Of a DNA stretch of 64,000 bases, positions 8,592-17,313 are shown in pieces (the stretch's first letter is position 1; every line of letters starts with the position of its first letter). The notes under the pieces were generated by a model. That model was not told the DNA's origin, did no database searches, and was given only the letters and a program-made list of their open reading frames with translations. The stretch is from Massilia sp. Root418 (GTDB lineage Bacteria > Pseudomonadota > Gammaproteobacteria > Burkholderiales > Burkholderiaceae_D). Location: NCBI RefSeq assembly GCF_001425265.1, contig NZ_LMEC01000020.1:706707-770706 (forward strand), read 5' to 3'. The position numbers and the translations under genes are program-made.

Positions 8592-9776
8592 CTACTTCGC
8601 CGCGCCGCGCGCCTGCATGCGGTGCAGCTCGCTGCCCGCCATCAGGAAGGCGCCCACGCCGTACACGTCGGTGGAACCCGGGTCGAAGGCCTTGGGGTCT
8701 TCGCCGATAGGCTGCACGTGCGTGAGCTTGCCGTCCGCGTCCACGTTGGCCACCAGCGCGTCCCAGGCCTTGGCGACCGCCGGCGCGAAGCGCGCGCGGT
8801 CCAGCAAGCCCTCGTTCACGCCATAGGCCAGCGCATAGGTGTACAGGCCGGTGCCGCTGGTTTCCTGCAGCGGATAGCTGGCCGGATCCAGCAGGCTGGC
8901 GCGCCACATGCCGTCGCGCTGCTGCAGCGTGAGCAGCTTTTCCGACATCTGAGTGAACTGCTGCACGAAGCGTGCGCGCGACGGATGGCCGGCCGGAACA
9001 AATTGCAGCATGCGCACCAGGCCGCCCATCACCCAGCCATTGCCACGGCCCCAGAACATCTTGCGGCCATTGGCTTCGCGCTGCTTGAAGAAGCGGCTGT
9101 CGCGGTAATACAGGTGCTCTTCCTTGTCGTACAGGTAGTCAGAGGTGCGCCACCAGTTCGCCACCGCGAAGTCGAGGTAACGGTGGTCGCCGGTAGCGGC
9201 CGTCAGGCGCGCCCAGGCCGGCGGGCCCATGAAGAGCGAGTCGCACCAGGCCCAGCGGTGCAGCACGCCGGGCGTGATCCAGTTCAGGCTGCCTTCGCGC
9301 GGGTGGGCCAGCATGTAGTCGAACTGGGCGCGCATCGGGGCGATCATGGCCGGGTCGCGCAGCTTCAGATACAGCTCGGCGTAAGTCTGGCCGACGGCGT
9401 AGTCGTCCGCGTGGTACATGCTCGGGCCCAGCTTCCACTCATTGCGCCGGCCCATGGACACCATGGCGTCGCGGTAGCGGCTGTCGGATGAGAGGCCAGC
9501 GAGCGCCATCATGCCTGCATCGCCGACTGCCTGGGTCCAGTCGTCCTCGGGGTAGGTGCTGGGGTGGGCCAGCTGCCAGTCAGCCACCCGCTGCATGACC
9601 GCCAGCGTGGCGGCGGGCGTTACGGCGCGCGTCGCGGCGCGCTCGGCCGCAGGCGCGGTGGCAGGTGCGCCCGCAGTCGAAGCCGCAGCCGAGGCCGGCG
9701 CTCCTGCCAGCAGCGCCACGGCCATGGCCGCGCCCAGCAGGGGGGCAGCGGACCAGGAAAGCAAGGTAGGTTTCAT
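8592..9776 (-). CDS. Secreted GH105 unsaturated uronyl hydrolase
   Basis: A 394-residue (alpha/alpha)6-barrel hydrolase with a signal peptide (MKPTLLSWSAAPLLGAAMAV, cleaved near ASAAA). The ATG at 9776 follows AAAGGAC; the longer reading from 9833 lacks a ribosome site. Motifs FWGRGNGWVMGG and the repeated aromatic-rich helices are those of GH105, the YteR/YesR relatives of GH88. Members remove 4,5-unsaturated uronic acids from lyase products, most famously rhamnogalacturonan, but also in glycosaminoglycan and ulvan loci. Here it would act in the periplasm, complementing the cytoplasmic GH88. It is divergent from agaS, and each of the two genes has an operator variant upstream. Which sugar follows the uronic acid cannot be told from sequence alone. 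Confidence 0.85.
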   Translation of the reverse strand: MKPTLLSWSAAPLLGAAMAVALLAGAPASAAASTAGAPATAPAAERAATRAVTPAATLAVMQRVADWQLAHPSTYPEDDWTQAVGDAGMMALAGLSSDSRYRDAMVSMGRRNEWKLGPSMYHADDYAVGQTYAELYLKLRDPAMIAPMRAQFDYMLAHPREGSLNWITPGVLHRWAWCDSLFMGPPAWARLTAATGDHRYLDFAVANWWRTSDYLYDKEEHLYYRDSRFFKQREANGRKMFWGRGNGWVMGGLVRMLQFVPAGHPSRARFVQQFTQMSEKLLTLQQRDGMWRASLLDPASYPLQETSGTGLYTYALAYGVNEGLLDRARFAPAVAKAWDALVANVDADGKLTHVQPIGEDPKAFDPGSTDVYGVGAFLMAGSELHRMQARGAAK

Positions 9777-9838
9777 AGTGCGTCCTTTGTTCAGAGTTGG
9801 GAAATGTCGAAGTCGGCTTCCGCATCGCGGCAATTATG

Positions 9839-9852
9839 CGTTAACGATACCA
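9839..9852. promoter_or_regulatory. Candidate LacI operator, GH105 side
   Basis: CGTTAACGATACCA keeps the central TAACG core and 10 of 14 positions of the palindrome. It lies 62 bp before the GH105 start in the divergent GH105/agaS intergenic region and is nearly identical to the second site 107 bp away. Confidence 0.5.
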
Positions 9853-9945
9853 CATGAAATTCCCGCCATACCAGCGTTTTTATCGCGATGTCTTCGTTTG
9901 CACATTCGGACAACAAATTCGAAAGCGAAACTGGAAAATCCGATG

Positions 9946-9959
9946 CGTTAACGTTACCA
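9946..9959. promoter_or_regulatory. Candidate LacI operator, agaS side
   Basis: CGTTAACGTTACCA matches 11 of 14 positions of the locus palindrome. It lies 39 bp before agaS, in the likely core promoter of the seven-gene operon. With the site at 9839 it could support DNA looping. Confidence 0.55.
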
Positions 9960-9998
9960 TGCGGTCAAACATACCCACCATCGAAACCGGAGCATGAC

Positions 9999-11228
9999 AT
10001 GACACAGCCTAACGACCTGGCCAGCGCACAATGGGAAGCGCTGGGCGGCCAGCACACGGCGCGCGAGATTGCGCAGCAGCCTGCGGTGTGGCGCCAACTG
10101 GCCGCCGCACTGGCAAACGACCGTAGTCGCGGCGCAGCGAATCCCGGCGCACCCCACCTCGGCACCATCGGCACCGTCGGCACCACCGGCACCGTCGGTA
10201 CCTCAGGCATCTCCGCAGCCGACCGCGCCCGCCTGCACGCGCTGCTGGCGGCCCCATCGGCGCAAGCCATCCTGACCGGCGCCGGCACCTCCTCCTTTAT
10301 CGGTGAGCTGGCCGCCGACGGCCTGAATGGCGCCTGGCCGGCGCAAGTGCGCGCCATCGCCACCACCAGCCTGCTAAGCCACCCTGCCCTCTACCTGGCC
10401 GCCGACAAGCCGCTGCTGCTGGTATCGTTCGCACGCAGCGGCAACAGCCCGGAAAGCCAGGCGGTGGTCGACCTGGTGCGTGCCAAAGTGCCGGGCGCCC
10501 TGTTCCTGCACATCACCTGCAACGCCGAGGGCGCGCTGGCGCGAGACGGCGACGGCCGCAGCGACGCCATCACCTTGCTGCTGCCGCCTGCCACCTGCGA
10601 CCGGAGCTTCGCCATGACCAGCAGCTTCACCACCATGCTGCTGGCCGCGCTGTCACTACTGGAACCGGCCCCGCTGTCGCATGCCGCGCAGCGCATCGAA
10701 ACAGTGGCGGCATTGGCCGGCCGCTGGCTGGACACGCTCGCAGCCGACTGGCGCCAGCTTGGCAGCCTGCCGCTGTCGCGCATCGTCTACCTGGGCGGCG
10801 CGGCGCTGGAAGGCCTGGCGCGCGAAGCATCGCTCAAGGTACTGGAACTGACCGCAGGCCAGGTGCTGGCCATGCCCAATACGCCGCTGGGCTTCCGCCA
10901 CGGACCCAAATCCATGCTCAACCGCGACACGCTGGTGGTGCTGTTCCACAGCCAGGACGCGCACGCGCGCCGCTACGAGCACGACCTGCTAGCCGAATTG
11001 CGGCGCGACCAGGTGGCCGGCCACGTGGCCGCGCTCGACGGCATTGCGCTGGGCGCACCGGCGGACCTGCCGGACGCCTGGCTGGCGGCCGCCTACGTGC
11101 TGCTGGCGCAAACGCTGGCACTGCACCAGTCGGTACGCCTCGGCCTCACACCGGACAATCCCTTCCCCGACGGCACCGTGAACCGCGTGGTGCAAGGCGT
11201 AACGGTGTATGCCCATGACGCCATCTGA
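9999..11228 (+). CDS. agaS: AgaS-type galactosamine-6-phosphate deaminase/isomerase (SIS domains)
   Basis: A 409-residue protein with two sugar-isomerase (SIS) domains. AILTGAGTSSFIGE and VSFARSGNSPES (phosphosugar-binding serines) mark the first; GGAALEGLAREASLKVLEL and PLGFRHGPKSML mark the second. AgaS deaminates and isomerises galactosamine-6-phosphate to tagatose-6-phosphate. The ATG at 9999 has GGAG at good spacing; the upstream extension to 9888 is unsupported. It heads an operon in which most of the next genes overlap. Residues about 55-69 are a Gly/Thr-rich insert coded by five 9-bp tandem units (10161-10205), absent from what I recall of the family. Kinase and deacetylase neighbours support the N-acetylgalactosamine assignment over glucosamine. 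Confidence 0.88.
   Translation: MTQPNDLASAQWEALGGQHTAREIAQQPAVWRQLAAALANDRSRGAANPGAPHLGTIGTVGTTGTVGTSGISAADRARLHALLAAPSAQAILTGAGTSSFIGELAADGLNGAWPAQVRAIATTSLLSHPALYLAADKPLLLVSFARSGNSPESQAVVDLVRAKVPGALFLHITCNAEGALARDGDGRSDAITLLLPPATCDRSFAMTSSFTTMLLAALSLLEPAPLSHAAQRIETVAALAGRWLDTLAADWRQLGSLPLSRIVYLGGAALEGLAREASLKVLELTAGQVLAMPNTPLGFRHGPKSMLNRDTLVVLFHSQDAHARRYEHDLLAELRRDQVAGHVAALDGIALGAPADLPDAWLAAAYVLLAQTLALHQSVRLGLTPDNPFPDGTVNRVVQGVTVYAHDAI
10161..10205 (+). repeat. 9-bp in-frame tandem repeat inside agaS
   Basis: Five consecutive 9-bp units of the form GGCACCnnC encode a GT-rich tract in the agaS N-terminal region. The last two units have diverged slightly. Confidence 0.8.
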
Positions 11229-12183
11229 CCACCCGGCCGGCACCACCTACGGCATCGACATCGGCGGCACCAAGATGGAACTGGTGGCCTGCGACGCGCA
11301 GCTGAACGTACGCCTGCGCCGCCGCATCCCCACGCCCGGCGGCGACTACGACACCTTCGTCGCAGCACTGGCCGGCCTGGTGCGCGGCGCCGACCAGGAA
11401 CTGGGCATGCGCGCGCCGGTGGGGCTGGGCGTTCCCGGCATCGTCGACGCGGCCAGCGGCAAGCACCTCAGCGCCAACGTGCCCTGCCTGACTGGCCGCC
11501 AGTTGCTGCCTGTGCTGCGCACCATGCTGGAGCGCCCCATCGCCATCGGCAACGACTGCCAGTGCTTTGCCTTGTCGGAAGCGCACGGCGGCGCCGCGCA
11601 AGGCTACGCCAGCATGTTCGGCCTCATCATCGGCACCGGCGCGGGCGCCGGCTACGTGCTGGACGGGCAGCTGGTGCGCGGCCTTAACGGCATTGCGGGC
11701 GAATGGGGCCATTGGCCCATCGGCCCGGACCTGCTGCGCCGCTACGGCCTGCCGGTCTGGCACTGCGCCTGCGGCAGCCAGGCCTGCCTCGAATGCTATG
11801 TCTCCGGCACCGGCATGCGCCGCCTGCACTGGCACGCCACCGGGGATGACGACAGCGCCGGCGGGGCCGACGCGGAAACCCTGCTTGCCCTGCGCGCTGC
11901 GGGCGACGCGGTGGCGCAGCGCGTGGTGGCGCAGCACCTGGACCTGCTGGGATCGGCCATCGCCCGTATCGTGCTGGCGTATGACCCGCACGCCATCGTG
12001 CTGGGCGGCGGCCTGTCGCGCATGCCGCACCTGTACGCGGAGCTGGCGCAAGCGGCCAGCGCCCACCTGCTGCCCGGCCTCGCCGTGCCGCCCATCCTCC
12101 CGCCCTTTTTCGGCGACGCCGGCGGCGCACGCGGCGCAGCCCTGCTGGCGCGCCAGCCCAACCTCATTGCAAAGGATTCCTGA
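11209..12183 (+). CDS. ROK-family sugar kinase, probable N-acetylgalactosamine kinase
   Basis: A 324-residue ROK kinase. The ATP-binding motif YGIDIGGTKMELV is near residue 14. PVGLGVPGIVD and IGNDCQCFALSEA carry the substrate and catalytic aspartate region; GEWGHW and the zinc motif CACGSQACLECY (CxCGx4CxE) complete the signature. ROK enzymes phosphorylate free hexosamines at C6. Placed between agaS and agaZ and with agaA nearby, the likely product is N-acetylgalactosamine-6-phosphate (AgaK role); NagK-type glucosamine specificity cannot be excluded. The ATG at 11209 overlaps agaS by 20 bp, with an alternative ATG at 11215, and the stop overlaps agaZ, indicating coupled translation. Confidence 0.85.
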   Translation: MPMTPSDHPAGTTYGIDIGGTKMELVACDAQLNVRLRRRIPTPGGDYDTFVAALAGLVRGADQELGMRAPVGLGVPGIVDAASGKHLSANVPCLTGRQLLPVLRTMLERPIAIGNDCQCFALSEAHGGAAQGYASMFGLIIGTGAGAGYVLDGQLVRGLNGIAGEWGHWPIGPDLLRRYGLPVWHCACGSQACLECYVSGTGMRRLHWHATGDDDSAGGADAETLLALRAAGDAVAQRVVAQHLDLLGSAIARIVLAYDPHAIVLGGGLSRMPHLYAELAQAASAHLLPGLAVPPILPPFFGDAGGARGAALLARQPNLIAKDS

Positions 12184-13478
12184 TGTCCAGCCTTCAAAAC
12201 ATGATACGCGCGCACCGCGACGGCGCCGCCACCGGCATCGCCAGCGTCTGCTGCAGCAACGCCGAAGTACTGCAGGCCGCCATGGCCGTCGCGCTGGAAC
12301 ACGGCGGCCCGCTGCTGGTGGAATCGACCTCCAACCAGGTCGACCAGTTCGGCGGCTACACCGGCATGCGGCCGCGCGATTTTGTCGCCTACGTGCGCGA
12401 ACTGGCCAGCGCGATGGACTTCCCGGCGGAGCGGCTGATCCTGGGCGGCGACCATCTCGGCCCCAACACCTGGCAGCACCTGCCGCCGGAGCATGCAATG
12501 GCGCATGCGCGCGTGCTGATCGCGGCGTACGTCGAAGCGGGCTTTGAAAAGATCCACCTCGATTGCAGCATGGCCTGCGCGGGCGACCCGCTGCCGCTGC
12601 CGGACCAGCTGGTGGCGGCACGCTCGGCCGAACTGGCTGAGGTGGCCGAACGCGCGGCAGCCGCAGCCGGCCTGCCGCCGCCGGTCTACGTGGTCGGCAC
12701 CGAAGTGCCGGTGCCGGGCGGCGAAGCGTCGCTGGAGGGCGGCATCCAGGTGACGCGCCCGCAAGCGGCGGCGGCCACGCTGGAGGCGCACCGCCTGGCG
12801 TTCGCGCAGCGCGGCCTGGACGCGGCGTGGCAGCGCGTGATTGCGCTGGTGGTGCAGCCAGGCGTGGATTTCGACCACAGCACGGTGCGCCACTACGCGC
12901 CGGCCGAAGCGCTGGAACTGTCGGCCTTCATCCAGGACCATCCGGGCCTGGTGTACGAAGCCCATTCCACCGACTACCAGTCCGAAGCCGCGCTGCACGC
13001 GCTGGTGCGCGACCATTTCGCCATCCTCAAGGTGGGCCCGGCCGCCACCCATGCGCTGCGCGAAGCATGGTTCGCGCTGGCCGCCATCGAGGATGAATTG
13101 CTGCCTGTCGAGCAGCGTTCACACTTCAAGGCAGTGCTGGAGCGCTGCATGCTGGAGCAGCCCGGCTACTGGAACAAGCACTATCCGGGCACGCCCAGCC
13201 AGCAAGCCACGCTGCGCCGCTACGCGCTGTCGGACCGCAGCCGCTACTACTGGCCTGCGGAGCCGGTGCAGCAGGCGCTGGCCACGCTGAAAGCCAACCT
13301 GGACGCGCGTGCGCTGCCGCTCCCCCTGCTCAGCCAATACCTGCCCGAACAGGCCGAACTGGTCAACGCGGGCCGCCTGTCCGCGCGCGCTGCGGACCTG
13401 GCGCGCCATAAGGTCGAACTGGTGCTGGCGCGCTATGCCCGCGCGTGCCAGCGCAACGCGGCGGCTGCGCCATGCTGA
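12183..13478 (+). CDS. agaZ: AgaZ/GatZ/KbaZ-family protein, tagatose-6-phosphate step
   Basis: A 431-residue member of the GatZ/KbaZ/AgaZ family. Conserved segments include RDGAATGIASVCCSNAEVL near the N-terminus, LLVESTSNQVDQFGGYTGM, LILGGDHLGPNTW, KIHLDCSMAC and GTEVPVPGGE. Family members were first described as a subunit of tagatose-1,6-bisphosphate aldolase. In proteobacterial N-acetylgalactosamine pathways, AgaZ has also been proposed as the tagatose-6-phosphate kinase. No catalytic aldolase subunit (AgaY/KbaY/GatY) is in the window, so a partner must be encoded elsewhere or the protein does the kinase step. TGATG overlap with the upstream kinase and a short overlap with the regulator downstream show operon structure. 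Confidence 0.88.
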   Translation: MSSLQNMIRAHRDGAATGIASVCCSNAEVLQAAMAVALEHGGPLLVESTSNQVDQFGGYTGMRPRDFVAYVRELASAMDFPAERLILGGDHLGPNTWQHLPPEHAMAHARVLIAAYVEAGFEKIHLDCSMACAGDPLPLPDQLVAARSAELAEVAERAAAAAGLPPPVYVVGTEVPVPGGEASLEGGIQVTRPQAAAATLEAHRLAFAQRGLDAAWQRVIALVVQPGVDFDHSTVRHYAPAEALELSAFIQDHPGLVYEAHSTDYQSEAALHALVRDHFAILKVGPAATHALREAWFALAAIEDELLPVEQRSHFKAVLERCMLEQPGYWNKHYPGTPSQQATLRRYALSDRSRYYWPAEPVQQALATLKANLDARALPLPLLSQYLPEQAELVNAGRLSARAADLARHKVELVLARYARACQRNAAAAPC

Positions 13479-14308
13479 CCTTCGCCCCGGCCAGCGGCGC
13501 CGCGCCGCACTACCACGGCAACACCACCGCCGGCTGCGAGGAACGGCGCCAGCAGATCCTGCGCGCCCTGCGCGAGCAGGACAGCGTGCGCGTGCAGCGC
13601 CTGGCGCAGCGCCTCGGCGTCACCCCGGTAACGATACGGCTGGACCTGCGGGCGCTGGCAGAGGCAGGCCTGGTGCAACGCCAGCACGGCGGTGCGCGGC
13701 TGGCGCAATCCGCTCCGCCGGAAGCGCCGCTGGCGGAGAAAAGGCTGCAGCACCGCGAGCGCAAGCAGCGCATCGCCGCGCGTGCCGCGGCGCTGGTTGC
13801 GCCGGGCGACAAACTGATACTCGACGCGGGCAGCAGCACCCTGCAGCTGGCGCGCCTGCTCACCGCGCGCGGCACGCTGACGGTGTTCACCAACAGCCTG
13901 CCGATCGCCTCCGAACTGTCGCACTCCAGCGACATTGACCTGATTGTGTCGGGCGGCGTGCTGCGCCACGCGTCCCAGTCGCTGCAAGGCAAGCAGGCAG
14001 AGGCCAGCCTGGACGGCTATGTGTTCGACAAACTATTTCTCGGCGCGGACGGCATCGACCTTGCCTTCGGGCTGTCCACCCACGACGCCGCCGACGCCAG
14101 CCTGAACACGCGCATGGCAGCCTGCGCGCGCCAGGTGATCGTGCTGGCCGACGCGTCCAAGTTCGGCCGCATCTGCCTGAACCGCATTTGCACGCTCAAG
14201 CAGGTGGACACCATCGTCACCGACGCCAGCCTGGCGCCCGGCCTGCGCGAGCAGCTGGCCGCGCAAGGCATCACCGTCATCGTCGCGGAGGACGGACATG
14301 GAAACTGA
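13472..14308 (+). CDS. DeoR-family regulator, AgaR-like
   Basis: A 278-residue regulator. The DeoR helix-turn-helix is at about residues 20-75 (ERRQQILRALREQDSVRVQRL then RLGVTPVTIRLDLRAL and the wing LVQRQHGGA). The C-terminal phosphosugar-sensing domain contains ILDAGSSTLQLARLL, LTVFTNSLPIASEL and IVLADASKFG. DeoR proteins in aga loci (AgaR) respond to phosphorylated galactosamine derivatives. It lies inside the operon it probably regulates, overlapping agaZ by 7 bp and agaA by 11 bp. This makes it a second layer of control beside the LacI repressor. The ATG at 13472 was chosen because the longer reading at 13445 intrudes further into agaZ without a better ribosome site. I saw no distinct DeoR-type operator. 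Confidence 0.85.
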   Translation: MLTFAPASGAAPHYHGNTTAGCEERRQQILRALREQDSVRVQRLAQRLGVTPVTIRLDLRALAEAGLVQRQHGGARLAQSAPPEAPLAEKRLQHRERKQRIAARAAALVAPGDKLILDAGSSTLQLARLLTARGTLTVFTNSLPIASELSHSSDIDLIVSGGVLRHASQSLQGKQAEASLDGYVFDKLFLGADGIDLAFGLSTHDAADASLNTRMAACARQVIVLADASKFGRICLNRICTLKQVDTIVTDASLAPGLREQLAAQGITVIVAEDGHGN

Positions 14309-15440
14309 CATGCTGGAAGGCCGCATTTTGACGCCCGGCGGCTGGGTACACGGGCGCCTGCGGCACGGCCGCGATATCCTGGCCATCGAGGCCGACCACA
14401 CGGCGCGCAGCGGCCGTTGGATACTGCCCGGCTTTGTCGACCTGCACGTGCACGGCGCCGGCGGCGTGGACATCATGCAGGGCGGGAGCGCCGCGCAGAC
14501 CGTGGCCAGGCTGCACGCGCGCCACGGCACCACCACGCTGCTGGCCACCACCATGACCGCACCGCCCCAGGCCATAGAGCACGCGCTGCGCGGCGCCGGC
14601 GCGGCCATGGCCAGCCCGGCCCCGGACGCGGCCCATATCGCCGGCGTGCACCTGGAAGGGCCCTTCCTCAACATCGGCCGCCTGGGCGCACAGCCGCCGC
14701 TGGTCACGCAGGGCACGCTGGAACAAGTGCAAGCCTGGCATGCGCTGGCGCCCATCCGCGTGCTGACGCTGGCGCCGGAAGTGCCAGGCCACCTGGAACT
14801 CATCCCCCGGCTATGCGGCATGGGCATCCGCGTGCAGGCCGGCCACAGCGCCGGCACTTATGAGGACGGGGTGGCGGCGCTCAAGGCGGGCCTGGCCGGA
14901 TTCACCCATCTGTTCAACGGCATGACTGGGCTGAACCAGTACGCGCCCGGCATCGTTGGCGCGGCGCTGGCGCACGGCGAGTACGCCGAAATCATCCCCG
15001 ACCTGCACCACGCCCAGCGGGGCGCACTGCACGCCGCGCTGCGCGCCATCCCGCGCCTGTACGCGGTGACCGACGCCACTTCCGCCACCGGCATGCCGGA
15101 CGGCGCCTACATGCTGGGCAGCCAGCGCGTGATGAAATGCGCCGGTTGCGTGCGGCTCGCCAGCGGCGATTCGCTGGCCGGCAGCGCGCTCACGATGGAC
15201 CAGGCGCTGCGCAACCTGGTCGGCATCGGCCTGACGCTGGCCGACGCCAGCGACCGCGTGTCGCGCTTCCCCGCCGACTACCTCGGCATGCAGGACCGGG
15301 GCCGCCTGGCCCCCGGTGCGCGCGCCGACATCGTGGTGCTGGACGACGAATTGCAAGTACGTTCCGTGCTGCTGCACGGACGCCCCCTGGACCTCCTGAA
15401 AATCCAACAAGGAAAACACCATGCACCAGCCCCCGCCTGA
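14298..15440 (+). CDS. agaA: AgaA/NagA-type N-acetylhexosamine-6-phosphate deacetylase
   Basis: A 380-residue amidohydrolase that removes acetate from N-acetylgalactosamine-6-phosphate, or from the glucosamine epimer. Metal and substrate motifs are present in order: LPGFVDLHVHGAGG (HxH), GVHLEGPFLN, QAGHSAGTYEDG, THLFNGMTGLNQ and VTDATSATGMPDGAY with the catalytic aspartate. The product feeds AgaS. It overlaps the DeoR gene upstream and the sugar-porter gene downstream by 20 bp. The assignment to AgaA rather than NagA rests on the aga neighbours; the sequence alone does not distinguish them. Confidence 0.88.
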   Translation: METDMLEGRILTPGGWVHGRLRHGRDILAIEADHTARSGRWILPGFVDLHVHGAGGVDIMQGGSAAQTVARLHARHGTTTLLATTMTAPPQAIEHALRGAGAAMASPAPDAAHIAGVHLEGPFLNIGRLGAQPPLVTQGTLEQVQAWHALAPIRVLTLAPEVPGHLELIPRLCGMGIRVQAGHSAGTYEDGVAALKAGLAGFTHLFNGMTGLNQYAPGIVGAALAHGEYAEIIPDLHHAQRGALHAALRAIPRLYAVTDATSATGMPDGAYMLGSQRVMKCAGCVRLASGDSLAGSALTMDQALRNLVGIGLTLADASDRVSRFPADYLGMQDRGRLAPGARADIVVLDDELQVRSVLLHGRPLDLLKIQQGKHHAPAPA

Positions 15441-17313
15441 GAAGCACGCAAGCCAAACCCGCTACCTGCTGGCCGTGGCCGGCCTTGGCGGCCTGTTGTA
15501 CGGCATCGACGTCGGCATCATCGCCGGCGCCCTGCCCTATCTGGAATCGTCCGCCGCGCAACTGTGGAAGCTGTCGGCGCAGCAGCTCGGCTTCGTGGTG
15601 GCCGCCGTGTTGCTCGGCTCCGTGCTGTCGTCGCTGGGCGCCGGCGCGCTGGCGGACGCCATCGGCCGCAAGGCGGGCATGCTGGTGGCAGCCCTGCTGT
15701 TCTCGGCCAGCATTCCCATGATCGCGCTGGCAGACGGCTATGTGCCGCTGCTGCTGGGCCGCCTGCTCCAAGGCGTCAGCGGCGGCTTGATCGGCGTGAT
15801 CGTGCCGCTCTACCTGGCCGAGTCGCTGCCTGCCGCCGTGCGCGGGCGCGGCACGGCGCTGTTCCAGCTGCTGCTCACCATCGGGCTGGTGGCTGCCGCG
15901 CTGATCGGCCTGGCCGTGGCGCAGCAGGTGGAAACCGTCGCGCAGACCGATCCCGCCGGCCTGCCCGCCATGCAGGACGCCGCCTGGCGCCGCATCTTCT
16001 GGCTTAGCCTGGCGCCGGGACTGCTGTTCTGCGCGGGCGTGCTGGGCCTGAGCGAATCGCCGCGCTGGCTGCTGGCGCGCGGCCGCCGCGAACAGGCGCT
16101 CGCCGCACTGCGCCGCACGCGCACGCACGCCGACGCCGACACCGAACTGGCCGCCATCGGCGGCACGGCCGGTGGCGCGGCCGGCAGTTCATCCGGCGCC
16201 GCCGCCGGCAGTTCATCCAGCGCCGCCGCCGGCGGCTTGGGCGGTGGCGCAGCGGGCAACACGACTGCGGGCCAGCACGATGGCGCCGCCGCCGTCGCTG
16301 CGGGTGCCGCCGACGAAGGCAGCCTGCTGCAGCGCCGTTTCGTGCTCCCCTTCCTGCTGGCCTGCCTCATCCTGGCATGCAACCAGGCCACCGGCATGAA
16401 CTCGGTGCTGGCCTACTCCGTCAACATCCTTGAACAAGGCGGCCTAGCCGGCTCACAAGCCAACTGGGGCGACGTGGCGCTGAAATTGGCCAACGCTTTG
16501 GTGACGATAGCAGCCGTGGTGCTGGTGGACCGCAAAGGCCGCCGCTTCCTGCTCATGCTGGGCTGCGGCGGCATCATCGCCTCGCTGTGCGCCGCCGGCG
16601 CCCTGTTCCTGGCGATGGACCATGGCAAGGCCGACCTGCGCGCCACGCTGGCGCCGCTGGTAAAAAACGAAGCGCTCACGCTGGACGCATCCACGCTGCG
16701 CGCGCTTGCGGGCAGCGACGCCTATCAGCTTGAAATCGCCTACAGCTATGGCCCGCTGACCCAGGTCCGCACGCTGCGCGCGGGACAAGCGCTGAGCATC
16801 GCCCCGCCCACCGATATCGATGGCGACAGCGCACTGGGCGCCGCCTTCCGCGCAGTGCACTTGAACCCCTTCCCCGACATGCGCCTGGCGCAAGGCGCGC
16901 CGCTGGTGATCGAGCGCGCCCGCCTGGGCGCACCGCCCACATCCGCGCAAGGCTGGCTGCTGCTGGCCTGCCTGCTGGCGTTTGTGTCCAGCTTCGCGGT
17001 CGGCCCCGGCGTGTGCGTGTGGCTCGCACTGTCCGAGTTGATGCCGAACCGTATCCGCTCCAATGGCATGAGCGTGGCGCTGCTGCTCAACCAGCTGGTT
17101 TCCACCTCCATCGCGGCCGTGTTCCTGCCCACCGTCGGCCAGCACGGTTATGCGCCAATGTTCTTCGCCTGGGCCGGCTGCACGGTGGTGTACTTCCTGG
17201 CCGCCGCCTTCCTGCTGCCTGAAACGCGCGGGAAGACGCTGGAGGAAATCGGGCGATATTTTGAGGGGCGCAGCAAGCGTGTTGCCACCTACGGTACTGG
17301 AGACGCAGCATGA
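15421..17313 (+). CDS. MFS sugar porter with two large extra loops, probable amino-sugar importer
   Basis: A 630-residue inner-membrane transporter. Sugar-porter signatures are clear: GGLLYGIDVGIIAGALPYL, LADAIGRKAGML, LLLGRLLQGVSGGLIGVIVPLYLAES, SPRWLLARGRREQALAALR, and PETRGKTLEEI near the end. It is about 150 residues longer than usual. The central cytoplasmic loop has a Gly/Ala/Ser tract (about residues 240-300, partly two 24-bp repeats at 16183-16230). A roughly 110-residue extracytoplasmic loop lies between the ninth and tenth helices. In the operon it would import free N-acetylgalactosamine for the ROK kinase. Start overlaps agaA; stop overlaps the PEP-CTERM gene by 4 bp. Confidence 0.85.
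   Translation: MHQPPPEKHASQTRYLLAVAGLGGLLYGIDVGIIAGALPYLESSAAQLWKLSAQQLGFVVAAVLLGSVLSSLGAGALADAIGRKAGMLVAALLFSASIPMIALADGYVPLLLGRLLQGVSGGLIGVIVPLYLAESLPAAVRGRGTALFQLLLTIGLVAAALIGLAVAQQVETVAQTDPAGLPAMQDAAWRRIFWLSLAPGLLFCAGVLGLSESPRWLLARGRREQALAALRRTRTHADADTELAAIGGTAGGAAGSSSGAAAGSSSSAAAGGLGGGAAGNTTAGQHDGAAAVAAGAADEGSLLQRRFVLPFLLACLILACNQATGMNSVLAYSVNILEQGGLAGSQANWGDVALKLANALVTIAAVVLVDRKGRRFLLMLGCGGIIASLCAAGALFLAMDHGKADLRATLAPLVKNEALTLDASTLRALAGSDAYQLEIAYSYGPLTQVRTLRAGQALSIAPPTDIDGDSALGAAFRAVHLNPFPDMRLAQGAPLVIERARLGAPPTSAQGWLLLACLLAFVSSFAVGPGVCVWLALSELMPNRIRSNGMSVALLLNQLVSTSIAAVFLPTVGQHGYAPMFFAWAGCTVVYFLAAAFLLPETRGKTLEEIGRYFEGRSKRVATYGTGDAA
16183..16230 (+). repeat. 24-bp direct repeat inside the sugar-porter gene
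   Basis: Two adjacent 24-bp units beginning GGCAGTTCATCC differ at one base and encode GSSSGAAA then GSSSSAAA in the central loop. Confidence 0.8.

Noticed and set aside
7275..9491. A 738-codon + strand frame across LacI and GH105
   Set aside because: It is antisense to two well-supported genes, has no ribosome site and no recognisable motif.
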